Assembly: GCA_900545915.1 (NCBI GenBank) | Contig: URAV01000005.1 | Coordinates: 55,505 to 119,504 of the forward strand | Origin: an uncultured Porphyromonadaceae bacterium | GTDB lineage: Bacteria; Bacteroidota; Bacteroidia; Bacteroidales; Coprobacteraceae | Direction of reading: 5' to 3' | DNA: 64,000 nt | Shown here: piece after piece, positions 54,029 to 62,827 of the stretch | Position numbering within the stretch: position 1 is the first letter of the stretch | Layout: every line of letters starts with the position of its first letter | Notes under the pieces: generated by a model | What the model was told of the DNA's origin: nothing | Databases searched by the model: none | What the model saw: the letters and a program-made list of their open reading frames with translations, nothing else | Made by a program: the position numbers and the translations under genes

Positions 54029-54706
54029 TCAGAATTTCACAGTACCTATTTGATCCATCAATAACAAAATTTTTCGCTTTCTCTTCTGCATATAGGGAGA
54101 GGGTGCCGATGAATCGAAATTGAGAGGATTAGGTAACGATGCGGCAATAAGAGCACACTGCGATCGGGTAAGCCTTCGGGCTGTAGTTCCAAAATGGTGT
54201 TCTGCAACAGCTTCCGCACCATATATATTTTTGCCCATTTCGATAGAATTCAGATACACTTCCATAATTCGTTTCTTTCCCCATAACTGTTCTATCAAAA
54301 ATGTAAAATAAGCCTCCAATCCTTTGCGAATAAAGGAATGTCCCGGCCATAAAAACACATTTTTAGCGGTCTGCTGAGATATAGTACTCGCTCCTCTGGC
54401 TTTTTTACGTGTTTTATTTTCTTCTATCGCCTTCTTTATTTGCTGAAAATCAAACCCTGAATGTTCTAAAAAAAGATTATCTTCTGAGGCGACTACCGCT
54501 TGAGGCAACCATCTGCTCATATCTTCTAAAGAAATCCATCGATGATATAAACGGGGCTTTTCTCCGGCCATAATATCTTGTGTATAACGGATCAACATAA
54601 GAGGCGTTATATATACCGGAATAAAACGGTATAAAAGAACTGAAAGAATCGTCGAAATAAAAAAGAATGCGATAATATTTCTTATAATACGCCGAACACG
54701 CTTCAT
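54029..54706 (-). CDS. mtgA: Monofunctional peptidoglycan glycosyltransferase
   Basis: Polymerises lipid II glycan strands without a transpeptidase domain. A single N-terminal transmembrane helix (~8-28) is followed by the GT51 domain: catalytic glutamate in VVASEDNLFLEHSGFD near residue 78, GASTISQQTAKNVFLWPG, then RIMEVYLNSIEMGKNIYGAE. Length 225 is typical. It has no close operon partner: purU lies 118 nt downstream and repeat copy C lies 53 nt upstream of its start. Confidence 0.94.
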   Translation of the reverse strand: MKRVRRIIRNIIAFFFISTILSVLLYRFIPVYITPLMLIRYTQDIMAGEKPRLYHRWISLEDMSRWLPQAVVASEDNLFLEHSGFDFQQIKKAIEENKTRKKARGASTISQQTAKNVFLWPGHSFIRKGLEAYFTFLIEQLWGKKRIMEVYLNSIEMGKNIYGAEAVAEHHFGTTARRLTRSQCALIAASLPNPLNFDSSAPSPYMQKRKRKILLLMDQIGTVKF

Positions 54707-54758
54707 ATATTACATTGTTTAAATACAGCTGCAAACGTAAAAATATTTTTTGATTAAA

Positions 54759-54952
54759 TAAGAGCCTGTCCAAATTTTCCAACAAAAAATATTATCAGGT
54801 CATTTTTGTGTTTTCTTCCGGTCTTTTTTCTCGTTTTCCCTCGTCAGATAGCTCAGTATCATCCTCGTAAAAACAGAAAAATATCCTCGAAAGGAACTCT
54901 CAAATCTGACCCGAGTAAAATTTAGATAGGCTCTGAGAGCCTTGTCTAAATA
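54759..54952 (+). repeat. MITE-like repeat, copy C (best preserved) plus an abutting extra end
   Basis: From TAAGAGCCTGTCCAAATTTT (54759) to AAAATTTAGATAGGCTCT (54934), about 177 bp with inverted ends whose consensus is AGAGCCTGTCTAAATTTT. Directly after it, GAGAGCCTTGTCTAAAT (54935-54951) is a second, isolated left end. A central partial palindrome lies at CAGATAGCTCAGTATC (54845-54860). It is located upstream of mtgA and downstream of the DUF4861 gene terminator. Confidence 0.85.
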
Positions 54953-54954
54953 AA

Positions 54955-54983
54955 AACCGGTCAATAACGTAAATATTGACCGG
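54955..54983 (-). terminator. Intrinsic terminator of the DUF4861 gene
   Basis: Reading leftwards: CCGGTCAATA, a 7-nt loop, TATTGACCGG, then TTTTTATTTAG. A perfect 10-bp stem. Its T-tract runs into the isolated repeat end at 54935-54951. Confidence 0.85.
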
Positions 54984-55082
54984 CTCTCGCAAAATATAGT
55001 CATATACTATTTTTGCATCTGTTTAAATTTTATTAGAATAGGCAATCGAACATAGTCGTTATCTCTATTCTCGATTTGCATT

Positions 55083-56324
55083 TTACTTTATGATAGATAC
55101 TGTCAACGGTTCACTCTTTAATGTAGCCTCCTCATCGATGTATGCATTCCAATCTTCGATTGTATCGAATCCATACTTACTCCATCCCGCTCCCCAATAA
55201 TAGACTAATTCCGAACCGGGAGTGTAATCTGCAATAGCAAGCACATGACCGTCAGCTCCGCCTCTCAAACTGTTTTTTTCTTTTTCTTCAAAATAAACGG
55301 CTTTTGCATCTTTGGCCGTCGGCAAAATAGCTCCGACAAATATTGTTCCATTATTATTATTCGGATTATCGGTCGGATCGGCATAGGTAACATAACCTTT
55401 TTCTGCCGAAACTTCATATTGAGCCGAAGATTCCGGATCATGTAATACTATACCGGCAACTATCGGTGTCGTTTCTTTCAGGTTATCATAAGTCACGACG
55501 GTTTTATTTAACTGAGAACCGGCATCCAATGAAATCAAACGAGTTTCAACCACAGAATCGCCATTTACAATCAACGGATTATATGTCAGCTTTACAGTAA
55601 AGCGCAAAGGACCATTATCCAATATCTCAAACGTCTTATAACAATATGGGTACACAATCGTATCGTTCACCATCAATGCGGCAGTCCCTCCCCCCAAAGT
55701 AGGTCCTACCTTATAACAATCCAATCCGTCTCCATGATCTACATGATATGATACAGATTTATACAATTCATCAGCAGCTTTGGGATCTGTTTTCTTTAAT
55801 TCCGCGATACGGGCTTTTGTTTCAGGATTCAACTCCCCTTCATAGCGCTTTTCAACAACCGGTTCTGCTACCGACTTTACCCAAATGTCATAGCCGAATG
55901 CTCTTTCTCCTGTAGCTTGAAGAGCCGGTCCATAAGTACGGAAAGCTATTTTATCATTTTCCCAAGCAATATCGTCTACACGTTCGGGATACTGTCTTCC
56001 GCAAGTTACCGTATCGTATTTTTCGGGTATCCCGGCTTGTACAGTATATTCGACAGAAGAATTAGCCTTCACCGTAACCGGAAAGATCAAATTACCGTCA
56101 TAAGTCAATTGATAAGGCAGTTGTTTGCCTTGTGCATCCAAAATAACGAATTGTGCCGTATCGGATAGCCCGAGCATCTCAGTCACGCTATTCATAGAAA
56201 TTTCAGCTATTTCATTTTCCCGATCTATCGTTGAATCATTCTTTACAGAAATCTTGACACTCTTACCTCCACTACAAGAGAATCCGATAATTGCAATAAA
56301 CAGTAATAAAAAGATTTTTTTCAT
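55083..56324 (-). CDS. DUF4861 family lipoprotein
   Basis: A 413-residue lipoprotein (lipobox GFSC, Cys17). It is almost all beta, with DUF4861 landmarks: TAQFVILDAQGKQLPYQLTY, NDKIAFRTYGPALQATGERA, GYDIWVKS, YHVDHGDGLDCYKVGPTLGG and YYWGAGWSKYGF. The family is found in Bacteroidetes loci for uronate-containing polysaccharides, and its biochemical role is not established to my knowledge. It lies 85 nt after kduD with a hairpin between them, next to kduI and lacI, so a role in pectin or other uronide use is likely. Confidence 0.8.
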   Translation of the reverse strand: MKKIFLLLFIAIIGFSCSGGKSVKISVKNDSTIDRENEIAEISMNSVTEMLGLSDTAQFVILDAQGKQLPYQLTYDGNLIFPVTVKANSSVEYTVQAGIPEKYDTVTCGRQYPERVDDIAWENDKIAFRTYGPALQATGERAFGYDIWVKSVAEPVVEKRYEGELNPETKARIAELKKTDPKAADELYKSVSYHVDHGDGLDCYKVGPTLGGGTAALMVNDTIVYPYCYKTFEILDNGPLRFTVKLTYNPLIVNGDSVVETRLISLDAGSQLNKTVVTYDNLKETTPIVAGIVLHDPESSAQYEVSAEKGYVTYADPTDNPNNNNGTIFVGAILPTAKDAKAVYFEEKEKNSLRGGADGHVLAIADYTPGSELVYYWGAGWSKYGFDTIEDWNAYIDEEATLKSEPLTVSIIK

Positions 56325-56360
56325 ATCTTAATTTATTGGTTAATTATATATACAAAGCAA

Positions 56361-56388
56361 CCCTCTGTCTCAAAATCGAGATAGAGGG
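56361..56388 (-). terminator. Candidate terminator after kduD
   Basis: CCCTCTGTCTC (56361-56371) and GAGATAGAGGG (56378-56388) form an 11-bp stem with one G-U/mismatch and a 6-nt loop. The tract beyond it (TTGCTTTGTATA) is only moderately T-rich, so it may attenuate rather than fully stop transcription into the DUF4861 gene. Confidence 0.5.
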
Positions 56389-56409
56389 TGTATTTTTATC
56401 TCCCGTTCT

Positions 56410-57204
56410 TTATTGGGGTTGTTTTCCGATATAAGCCAAAATACCACCATCTACATAAAGGATATGGCCATTAACGAAATTAGACGCTTCTGAAGCTAAA
56501 AACACAGCCGGACCCATCAAATCTTCCGGAGTACCCCAACGGGCAGCGGGAGTTTTTGCAACAATGAAAGAATCAAACGGATGTCTTGATCCATCAGGTT
56601 GTTTTTCCCGTAACGGAGCAGTTTGAGGAGTTGCAATATATCCCGGGCCAATGCCGTTACACTGAATATTATATTCACCGTATTCAGAGGCAATATTTTT
56701 CGTCAACATTTTGAGACCACCTTTTGCTGCTGCATAAGCAGATACGGTTTCACGCCCCAATTCGCTCATCATCGAACAAATATTGATAATTTTACCATGT
56801 CCTTTCTTTATCATAGAAGGAATAACTGCCTTAGATACGATAAACGGACCATTCAAGTCGATATCGATCACCTGACGAAAATCCGCTGCAGACATTTCGT
56901 GCATAGGAATACGTTTGATAATACCGGCATTATTTACCAAGATATCGATAACCCCGACTTCTTTTTCTATTTGAGCAACCAAAGCATTAACCTGATCTTC
57001 ATTTGTTACATCACAAACATAACCATGTGCTTTAATCCCTTCAGCTTCATAAGCTGCCAATCCTTTTTCAACCAACTCAGGTTTAATATCGTTAAAAACG
57101 ATTTTTGCACCGGCTTGTGCAAATGCAGTAGCCAAAGCGAAACCGATACCGTAAGAAGCGCCTGTTACAAGTGCAACCTTACCTTCTAATGAGAAATTTA
57201 CCAT
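56410..57204 (-). CDS. kduD: 2-deoxy-D-gluconate 3-dehydrogenase / DKI reductase (SDR family)
   Basis: A 264-residue short-chain dehydrogenase that reduces 2,5-diketo-3-deoxygluconate to 2-keto-3-deoxygluconate in pectin/uronate catabolism. Cofactor loop VTGASYGIG near residue 13, NNAGI near 93, catalytic serine in ICSMMSELG and YAAAKGG (YxxxK) near 161-165. I choose ATG 57204 (MVNFSLEGKVAL); an upstream frame with 55 extra hydrophobic residues would run into kduI. It follows kduI by 28 nt. Gluconate 5-dehydrogenase is the main alternative name, but the kduI partner decides. Confidence 0.9.
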   Translation of the reverse strand: MVNFSLEGKVALVTGASYGIGFALATAFAQAGAKIVFNDIKPELVEKGLAAYEAEGIKAHGYVCDVTNEDQVNALVAQIEKEVGVIDILVNNAGIIKRIPMHEMSAADFRQVIDIDLNGPFIVSKAVIPSMIKKGHGKIINICSMMSELGRETVSAYAAAKGGLKMLTKNIASEYGEYNIQCNGIGPGYIATPQTAPLREKQPDGSRHPFDSFIVAKTPAARWGTPEDLMGPAVFLASEASNFVNGHILYVDGGILAYIGKQPQ

Positions 57205-57232
57205 ATTTAATAAAGTTAGTGTGTTTAAGTTT

Positions 57233-58075
57233 TTATCTAAGATCTGTATTTTTATAAAAATCCTGATCACCATAATCCAGATTTTCACCGCCCATACCCC
57301 AAATAAAAGTATAATTACTAGTTGCAGCAGCAGAGTGTATCGACCATTCGGGCGACAATACGGCTTCATCTCCTTTCATCCAAATATGGCGAGTTTCGGT
57401 CGGCTCTCCCATGAAATGACAAACTGCATTTCCTTCCGGAACTTCAAAATAGAAATATGCTTCCATCCGGCGACTATGAGTATGTGCAGGCATAGTATTC
57501 CAAACACTGCCCGGCTGCAATTCTGTCATACCCATTTGCAACTGGCATGTTTCCAATACTTGAGATACCAACATCTTATTGATGTTACGATGATTAGATC
57601 CTTCTAATGAACCCATTTCCGCAACTACCGCATCAGCTTTCGTTACTTTTTTATCCGGATAAGTTTTATGCGCCGGAGCAGAATTGAAGTAAAATTTTGC
57701 CGGATTCTTATCATCCAGACTTTCAAATGTAACAGTCCGTTCGCCTGCACCGAGATATAAAGCTTCTTTGTAATTCAAATCAAAAGCCGTATCTCCCACT
57801 TTTACACAGCCCGGACCTCCGACATTGAATATTCCCAATTCACGACGAGAAAGGAAATGTGTCGCTTTTAACGGATCTATCGCTTCTAATGTAAGTACTT
57901 CACCTACCGGTTTAGCTCCTCCTACAATCAAACGATCATACATAGAGTAAACCATATTTACTTCATTATTTACAAATAAGTTCTGAATCAAAAAATCCTC
58001 ACGCAAACGAGTCGTATCATAGCTTTTCGCATCTCGAGGATTGCTCGCATAGCGAAGTTCGTAATTTGTTTTCAT
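57233..58075 (-). CDS. kduI: 5-keto-4-deoxyuronate isomerase
   Basis: A 280-residue cupin zinc isomerase converting 4-deoxy-L-threo-5-hexosulose uronate (from unsaturated galacturonides) to DKII. The metal-binding cluster PAHTHSRRMEAYFYFE (His, His, Glu) and the later WSIHSAAATSNYTFIWGMGGEN are diagnostic. It is the first gene of a kduI-kduD transcript, with a promoter and LacI-type operator at 58155-58179. Length matches the family. Confidence 0.96.
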   Translation of the reverse strand: MKTNYELRYASNPRDAKSYDTTRLREDFLIQNLFVNNEVNMVYSMYDRLIVGGAKPVGEVLTLEAIDPLKATHFLSRRELGIFNVGGPGCVKVGDTAFDLNYKEALYLGAGERTVTFESLDDKNPAKFYFNSAPAHKTYPDKKVTKADAVVAEMGSLEGSNHRNINKMLVSQVLETCQLQMGMTELQPGSVWNTMPAHTHSRRMEAYFYFEVPEGNAVCHFMGEPTETRHIWMKGDEAVLSPEWSIHSAAATSNYTFIWGMGGENLDYGDQDFYKNTDLR

Positions 58076-58154
58076 AACTATCTAATTTATATATTTGATT
58101 ATTAAACTATTATATTCAATTACCAATATCTTCAACTCAAACTTTATATTTAGA

Positions 58155-58179
58155 TTGTGTAATCGATTGCACAAATGTA
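58155..58179 (-). promoter_or_regulatory. LacI-type operator overlapping the kduI promoter
   Basis: A 20-bp inverted repeat, TTGTGTAATCGATTGCACAA (58155-58174), has a central CG and one mismatched pair, the typical form of LacI-family operators. The leftward -7 box TACATTTG (58172-58179) overlaps its right arm, so a bound repressor would cover the start region. The lacI gene ends 32 nt away. The operator function is inference from symmetry, position and neighbour. Confidence 0.7.
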
Positions 58180-58205
58180 TAAAAAAATAATCTTCAAACA
58201 ATACC

Positions 58206-59255
58206 TCAAATATCTTTTTTTGATAAATTATCTTTTTTAATCGACGACTCTCTTATAATCAAAGAAGAGTCCAATACCTTATCGACCCATTTCCGGTTTT
58301 CTGGATCAACAGACATTTCTTCTAATAAAACTTCAGCTACTGTCTCACCCATTTTTTTATTTACTTGATCAACAGAACTTAAAGGAGGCTCAACAAAAGA
58401 ATCAAAAGGTTCATTAGCAAATCCGACAATAGCAACGTCTTCAGGAACTTTCACTCCATTTTTTTTCAAAACATGCATAACCCCCATTGCCGAATAATCT
58501 CCGGCAGAAAAAATCGCATCCGGAAGAACAGGCATTTTAAGTATTTTTTCTCCGGCCTTTTCTCCTGTGGCTAAAGTGATACTGTTTTCAAAAATTAAAG
58601 ATGAATCTACCCGAATATCCGAATCCATCAAAGCTTGAACATATCCGTCTTGTCGATCTTTATAAACACTAATAGCCTGAGGTCCTGATAGATGAACTAT
58701 ACGAGTACAACCCTGCTCTATTAAATGCATAACTGCATTATAGGCTGCCGTCCGATTATCTATTCTCACACAACTGCTCCTCTTGTCTAACGGAACTCTA
58801 TCAAAAAAAACAACCGGTACTCCTCTGCTAACAACAGCATCGAAATGTTTATAATCAGTAGTTTCTGAAGCCAAAGATATTGCCAAACCATCGATTTTCT
58901 TCGCAAGCATAGTTTTTACGATATTCTTTTCTTCTTCCCAACGTTCGTTCGACTGGGAAACTAAAACGCTATAACCTGCAGCATGGGCGACACTCTCGAT
59001 TCCCCCGATGACCGAAGCAAAAAAATGGCGATCGATTCTCGGAACAATAACTCCGATAACCGATCCTTTTCCCGTTCTTAGATGATGGGCTACTGGATCG
59101 GGATGATAATTCATCTTCTCTGCGAGCTCCGACACCGCTTTTTTCATCTTTTCACTAATTCTCGGATGATTCTGCAAAGCTCGTGAAACGGTCGAAGCCG
59201 AAGTATTCAATTCTTTGGCTAAATCATATATCGTAACCTTTTGCAATGGCTTCAT
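58206..59255 (-). CDS. LacI-family transcriptional regulator of uronate genes
   Basis: A 349-residue repressor-like protein: HTH at residues ~7-27 (VTIYDLAKELNTSASTVSRA), hinge helix through NYHPDPVAHHLRTGKG, then a periplasmic-binding-like sensor domain (SVIGVIVPRIDRHFFASVIG, IVGFANEPFDSFVEPPLSSV). It is oriented towards kduI, whose promoter carries a CG-centred palindrome, so it probably senses a uronate intermediate. Its start overlaps the prmA stop by 4 nt (ATGA), which would couple its translation to an unrelated housekeeping gene. Confidence 0.92.
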   Translation of the reverse strand: MKPLQKVTIYDLAKELNTSASTVSRALQNHPRISEKMKKAVSELAEKMNYHPDPVAHHLRTGKGSVIGVIVPRIDRHFFASVIGGIESVAHAAGYSVLVSQSNERWEEEKNIVKTMLAKKIDGLAISLASETTDYKHFDAVVSRGVPVVFFDRVPLDKRSSCVRIDNRTAAYNAVMHLIEQGCTRIVHLSGPQAISVYKDRQDGYVQALMDSDIRVDSSLIFENSITLATGEKAGEKILKMPVLPDAIFSAGDYSAMGVMHVLKKNGVKVPEDVAIVGFANEPFDSFVEPPLSSVDQVNKKMGETVAEVLLEEMSVDPENRKWVDKVLDSSLIIRESSIKKDNLSKKDI

Positions 59256-60100
59256 ATATTAGCTTTCTTTACGAATTTAGTACCCACCCATCGGTTTTTC
59301 TCGGTATAAGTCTCCAATACTAACCCACAGCGATTTGCCTCTTCGCATATCACCGGAATATCCTCTTTGTAAAATCCGCTCATATAAAGTTCAGAATTTT
59401 CATTCATGCAAGAACTATAAATTTTCATATTCTCTAACAAGACATTCCGATTTATATTCGCCAATATAATATCATAGTTTTTACCGGCAATTTGTTCTGA
59501 ACCTCCTAATAAAATATCTATATTCGAAATATGATTCAGTCGAATATTTTCAAGAGCATTTTCATAAGCCCATTCATCGATATCGACTCCTGTGACCGAT
59601 TTTGCACCTCTCAGACTCGCCAAAATGGACAATATGGCCGTTCCGCATCCCATATCCAAAACAACTTTGTTCTCAAATGAAGTTTTGAGCATCATTTCCA
59701 TCATAGTACTCGTTGTCTCATGATGTCCCGTCCCGAACGACATTTTCGGATCTATCAAAATGTCATATTTCACCTCGGGTATATCAGTATGAAAAGAGCT
59801 ATGAACTACACACTCATTACCGATTACAATAGGTGTAAAATAGTTTTTTTCCCACTCTTCATTCCAATTACGATCTGGAATTTCGATTACAGAATAATCG
59901 ATTGCACAATCGACCGGAATTAAAGCGAACGATTGCTTCATACGATCTTCATCGAATAAAGATGACGGTATATACGCAAAAAGTCCTTCTTCAAAGGGAA
60001 CAAAGCTATCGAATCCGATCTCCCCTAAAAATGCAGAAAGCAAATCTGCACTTACTTCGGAACAGGGGGTTATTTGTATTTTAACTTCAATATAATTCAT
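59252..60100 (-). CDS. prmA: Ribosomal protein L11 methyltransferase
   Basis: A 282-residue SAM-dependent enzyme trimethylating L11. The N-terminal recognition domain (~1-90) is followed by the Rossmann fold with DPKMSFGTGHHETT, VLDMGCGTAILSILA near residue 150 and the catalytic-site motif DIILANINRNVLL. It lies between a TPR gene (36 nt upstream) and lacI, which it overlaps by 4 nt. Length is normal. Confidence 0.95.
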   Translation of the reverse strand: MNYIEVKIQITPCSEVSADLLSAFLGEIGFDSFVPFEEGLFAYIPSSLFDEDRMKQSFALIPVDCAIDYSVIEIPDRNWNEEWEKNYFTPIVIGNECVVHSSFHTDIPEVKYDILIDPKMSFGTGHHETTSTMMEMMLKTSFENKVVLDMGCGTAILSILASLRGAKSVTGVDIDEWAYENALENIRLNHISNIDILLGGSEQIAGKNYDIILANINRNVLLENMKIYSSCMNENSELYMSGFYKEDIPVICEEANRCGLVLETYTEKNRWVGTKFVKKANI

Positions 60101-60136
60101 CCTTTTATAAGCTAATGAGATAAATTAAATACCGTA

Positions 60137-60880
60137 TCAACCTTTCATTTTTTCCAATAAACGAGGATAAGAAACATTTTTCACATGTGCATATTCCGGA
60201 TATAACTCTAAAACTTTACGATACATTTTCTGAGCTTCCACATAATTCTCTCGTTTTTCTTCTACAACCCCGATTGTTACCATTAATTGAATGTACATCC
60301 AATTATTTTTTTTCAATTCGGGATCAGCTTCCATTGTTCGTAAAGCTTTTTTATAACCTTGTAACGCTTTCTCCGTATCTCCTCCAAATATTCCCGGCAT
60401 ATAGAACAAGATATTCGAATATAAAATATTCACATGCGGATCATTCGGTCCTTTAGCAATAGATTTTTTAGCCTTATTCATCATACCTTTAGCTAAAGTT
60501 GTAGCTTTCAAAGGGGATAGGGCTATTTGGAAACCTGTCAAATTAGACATGAGACCAAGTAAAAGAGGATTGTCCGGATTTGTTTTATACAGCTTCATCG
60601 CAAGCTCATTGGCCTTCCGCAAATTCTCCGACGCCTGTTTTTTCTGCCCGACATCCATCAAATGACCGACCAAACCATAATAATATGTTAAAATTTCCAA
60701 CTGTCCTTCTGTATCTTGCAATTTAGGATCAGCAACCATCTTATTAATGACCCATGGCCACTGGGAAATTTTTCCATTCAAGAATAAGTTAAATGCTGTA
60801 GCTTTGTAATCAATCTGCTGAGCTTTCCCCCCCGAGACTATACACAAAGACAAAATAATAAAAATAAAAATTCGTTTCAT
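60137..60880 (-). CDS. Exported tetratricopeptide-repeat protein
   Basis: A 247-residue periplasmic protein with signal peptide (MKRIFIFIILSLCIVSGGKA). Helical repeats fill the rest, with the clearest TPR units at residues ~80-115 (QKKASENLRKANELAMKLY), ~150-190 (GGDTEKALQGYKKALRTMEA) and ~205-240 (YVEAQKMYRKVLELYPEYA). Similar proteins occur in Bacteroidales near envelope genes as scaffolds. No enzymatic motif. It begins 79 nt after the TlpA-like gene with a terminator between, and probably continues into prmA. Confidence 0.75.
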   Translation of the reverse strand: MKRIFIFIILSLCIVSGGKAQQIDYKATAFNLFLNGKISQWPWVINKMVADPKLQDTEGQLEILTYYYGLVGHLMDVGQKKQASENLRKANELAMKLYKTNPDNPLLLGLMSNLTGFQIALSPLKATTLAKGMMNKAKKSIAKGPNDPHVNILYSNILFYMPGIFGGDTEKALQGYKKALRTMEADPELKKNNWMYIQLMVTIGVVEEKRENYVEAQKMYRKVLELYPEYAHVKNVSYPRLLEKMKG

Positions 60881-60898
60881 TTCTTCTCAATTAATGCC

Positions 60899-60924
60899 AA
60901 AAGAGAGGCCTACACCTCTCTTTT
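60899..60924 (-). terminator. Intrinsic terminator of the TlpA-like gene
   Basis: AAAAGAGAGG (60899-60908) and CCTCTCTTTT (60915-60924), 10-bp perfect stem, 6-nt loop, between the TlpA-like stop and the TPR gene start. Confidence 0.65.
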
Positions 60925-60958
60925 GTATGACAATGCAAAGATAGTCTTATTATTCAAA

Positions 60959-62062
60959 TTATTTCAGGACTTCTTCTAATTTCTTCACCAAAGCTGAACC
61001 TTTCAAATCTTTTGCTACAATTTTTCCTTGCGGATCTACTAATATCGTATGCGGTATGCCTTGTATTGCATAGAGCAATACTGCCTCTGACTCCCATCCG
61101 TTCAAATCGCTCATCTGAGGCCACGGAAGTTTTGCATTCCGGATGTATTGAATCCACTCATTTTTATTATTGTCAAACGAAACACCGACAATTTCAAAGT
61201 TCTTATTTTTAAACCGATCATATAAACTGATCAATGTCGGCATCTGTTTTCGGCAAGGAGCGCACCATGAAGCCCAAAAATCGATCAACACGTATTTTCC
61301 TTTTCCAATATAATCAGATAATGAAATCTCCTTTCCCTCCGGATCTTGCATCTTTAAATCAACATACGGCATCCCGACAGCTATATTTCGGGTATGTTCT
61401 AAAATATCCGAAAACGTCCGTATCATACGATTTTCTTTAAAAAACGGTTTTGCGTCCCGAATTATCGAGGCTTGTTCTTCAGGTGAGAATAAATAACTGT
61501 TTTGAAGAAATACGTAAACTCCCGAAACATTGTCGGTATTATTTTGTATATACTTTTGAGTTAAGATTCTCAAATTGGTCTCTTCGTCTGAAAATTGTTT
61601 TTTCAATTTTGTCAAGATACTGTCCGTCAATGTCCCCGTAAGATAATCCGTCACATATTCTCGACTAAGTTGTTCCATTTTTTTATCCGTACTAAATCGA
61701 GATTCCATATAACTTTGAAATACATCATTCAACTTTGTACCTGACACTGATGAAACTGTATCTACATTAACTTTCAAATTTCCATTTTCCAAAATAAACA
61801 GAACCGGCATATAAGGCAATTTCTCTTTACTCTCGACTGTCAATAATGCCATAGTCGCAGTATCTTGTTTTCCTCGAAATGCAAACTTTCCATTTTTTAC
61901 AAAAGTACTGTCCATGTCGACAAACGATTCATCCACCTGTTTTCGGAGAAGAACTTTTGTTCCATCTGCCATCTTATCTACAGTTCCTTCGATTGTGTAG
62001 TCATTAGTACACGAAGACAGGAGCAATAACACTCCGGCAAAAAATAATAATTTCTTATACAT
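60959..62062 (-). CDS. TlpA-family thiol:disulfide lipoprotein with DUF4369 N-terminal domain
   Basis: A 367-residue lipoprotein (lipobox LLLLSSC). Residues ~22-110 are DUF4369-like (YTIEGTVDKMADGTKVLLRK, FRGKQDTATMALLTV), then a helical linker. From ~230 a thioredoxin domain follows (GKEISLSDYIGKGKYVLIDF) with active site WASWCAPCRKQ near 264 and the cis-proline loop IQGIPHTILVDPQG. It probably reduces or isomerises disulfides in the periplasm. Start at ATG 62062; an upstream TTG at 62089 only adds nine residues before the signal peptide. Confidence 0.9.
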   Translation of the reverse strand: MYKKLLFFAGVLLLLSSCTNDYTIEGTVDKMADGTKVLLRKQVDESFVDMDSTFVKNGKFAFRGKQDTATMALLTVESKEKLPYMPVLFILENGNLKVNVDTVSSVSGTKLNDVFQSYMESRFSTDKKMEQLSREYVTDYLTGTLTDSILTKLKKQFSDEETNLRILTQKYIQNNTDNVSGVYVFLQNSYLFSPEEQASIIRDAKPFFKENRMIRTFSDILEHTRNIAVGMPYVDLKMQDPEGKEISLSDYIGKGKYVLIDFWASWCAPCRKQMPTLISLYDRFKNKNFEIVGVSFDNNKNEWIQYIRNAKLPWPQMSDLNGWESEAVLLYAIQGIPHTILVDPQGKIVAKDLKGSALVKKLEEVLK

Positions 62063-62151
62063 AACAATTTTTTTATACGTTATGTACAAAAAACAATAGA
62101 TTTCAAGGTAAAGTTCTCATAATTCAACAAATTAACTTCTTCAAAAACAAC

Positions 62152-62183
62152 AAAGGTGAAGATTTGAACAAATCCTCACCTTT
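62152..62183 (-). terminator. Intrinsic terminator of the small lipoprotein gene
   Basis: AAAGGTGA-a-GATTTG (62152-62166) and CAAATC-c-TCACCTTT (62169-62183) pair across one mismatch. The apical G-C base pair leaves a 2-nt gap, so the real loop is a few nt larger. Leftward sequence is TTGTTGTTTTTG. Confidence 0.7.
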
Positions 62184-62209
62184 ACCTCATGATTTATTGA
62201 ATAAAGTTT

Positions 62210-62698
62210 TTACTTTTTCGTTCCCGTAACAGTTATATATACTTTTTCTACCAACTCTTGTTCTGCTACAATTTTTAAAGAGACTTCACTCCCTTGGAAA
62301 TCTCCCACCATAGAGTTGATATATGCATCCAAATCACCTAATACTTTTAAAGGAATATTAAGGTTTGTCGAATTCAAAATAACTTTTTCCCCATCTACGG
62401 AAAAAGGCACATTCGGTACATTAATATTCATAGGATCAAGACCTTCTTGTAATATAAGTCCTGAAATAGATAAATTAATAGATTCTTGTCCATTCTGAGT
62501 TACGGTAAATTCCTGATTTTCCAATTTTATCGGATTTTCCGATTCTTCATCACCAATATTAATAATAATCGTACCGGTATATGATCCGGCAACATTAATA
62601 CCTGTATCTTTATCCTTATCATCATCGTCGTCACCACATGCAGTCATAAATGTAACAGCAAACAATGCTATAAACAAATAGAATAAATTCTTTTTCAT
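62210..62698 (-). CDS. Small lipoprotein with calycin/lipocalin-like beta domain
   Basis: A 162-residue lipoprotein with signal peptide and lipobox (VTFMTAC), followed by a run of acidic residues (GDDDDDKDKDTG). This resembles the acidic stretch after the acylated cysteine that favours surface export of Bacteroidetes lipoproteins. The rest is a beta-rich domain (VAGSYTGTIIINIGD, ENQEFTVTQNGQESINLSIS, VPFSVDGEKVILN), like the calycin-type proteins of this order. Function unknown. It is monocistronic with its own terminator. Confidence 0.7.
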   Translation of the reverse strand: MKKNLFYLFIALFAVTFMTACGDDDDDKDKDTGINVAGSYTGTIIINIGDEESENPIKLENQEFTVTQNGQESINLSISGLILQEGLDPMNINVPNVPFSVDGEKVILNSTNLNIPLKVLGDLDAYINSMVGDFQGSEVSLKIVAEQELVEKVYITVTGTKK

Positions 62699-62827
62699 AC
62701 TTACGTTTTTTACTTTTTACTCTTCTTGATTAATTTGATTTTAAAATTTGAACACAAAAATAGAGGAATTAAACTATATTTGCAAGGAAATTCTTATTTA
62801 TTTACAACATCCATGCTCTTTTTAAAA

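Noticed and set aside
57205..57369. 55-residue hydrophobic N-terminal extension of kduD
   Set aside because: It would overlap the kduI 3' end by more than 130 nt, and SDR proteins of this family start directly before the Rossmann glycine motif.
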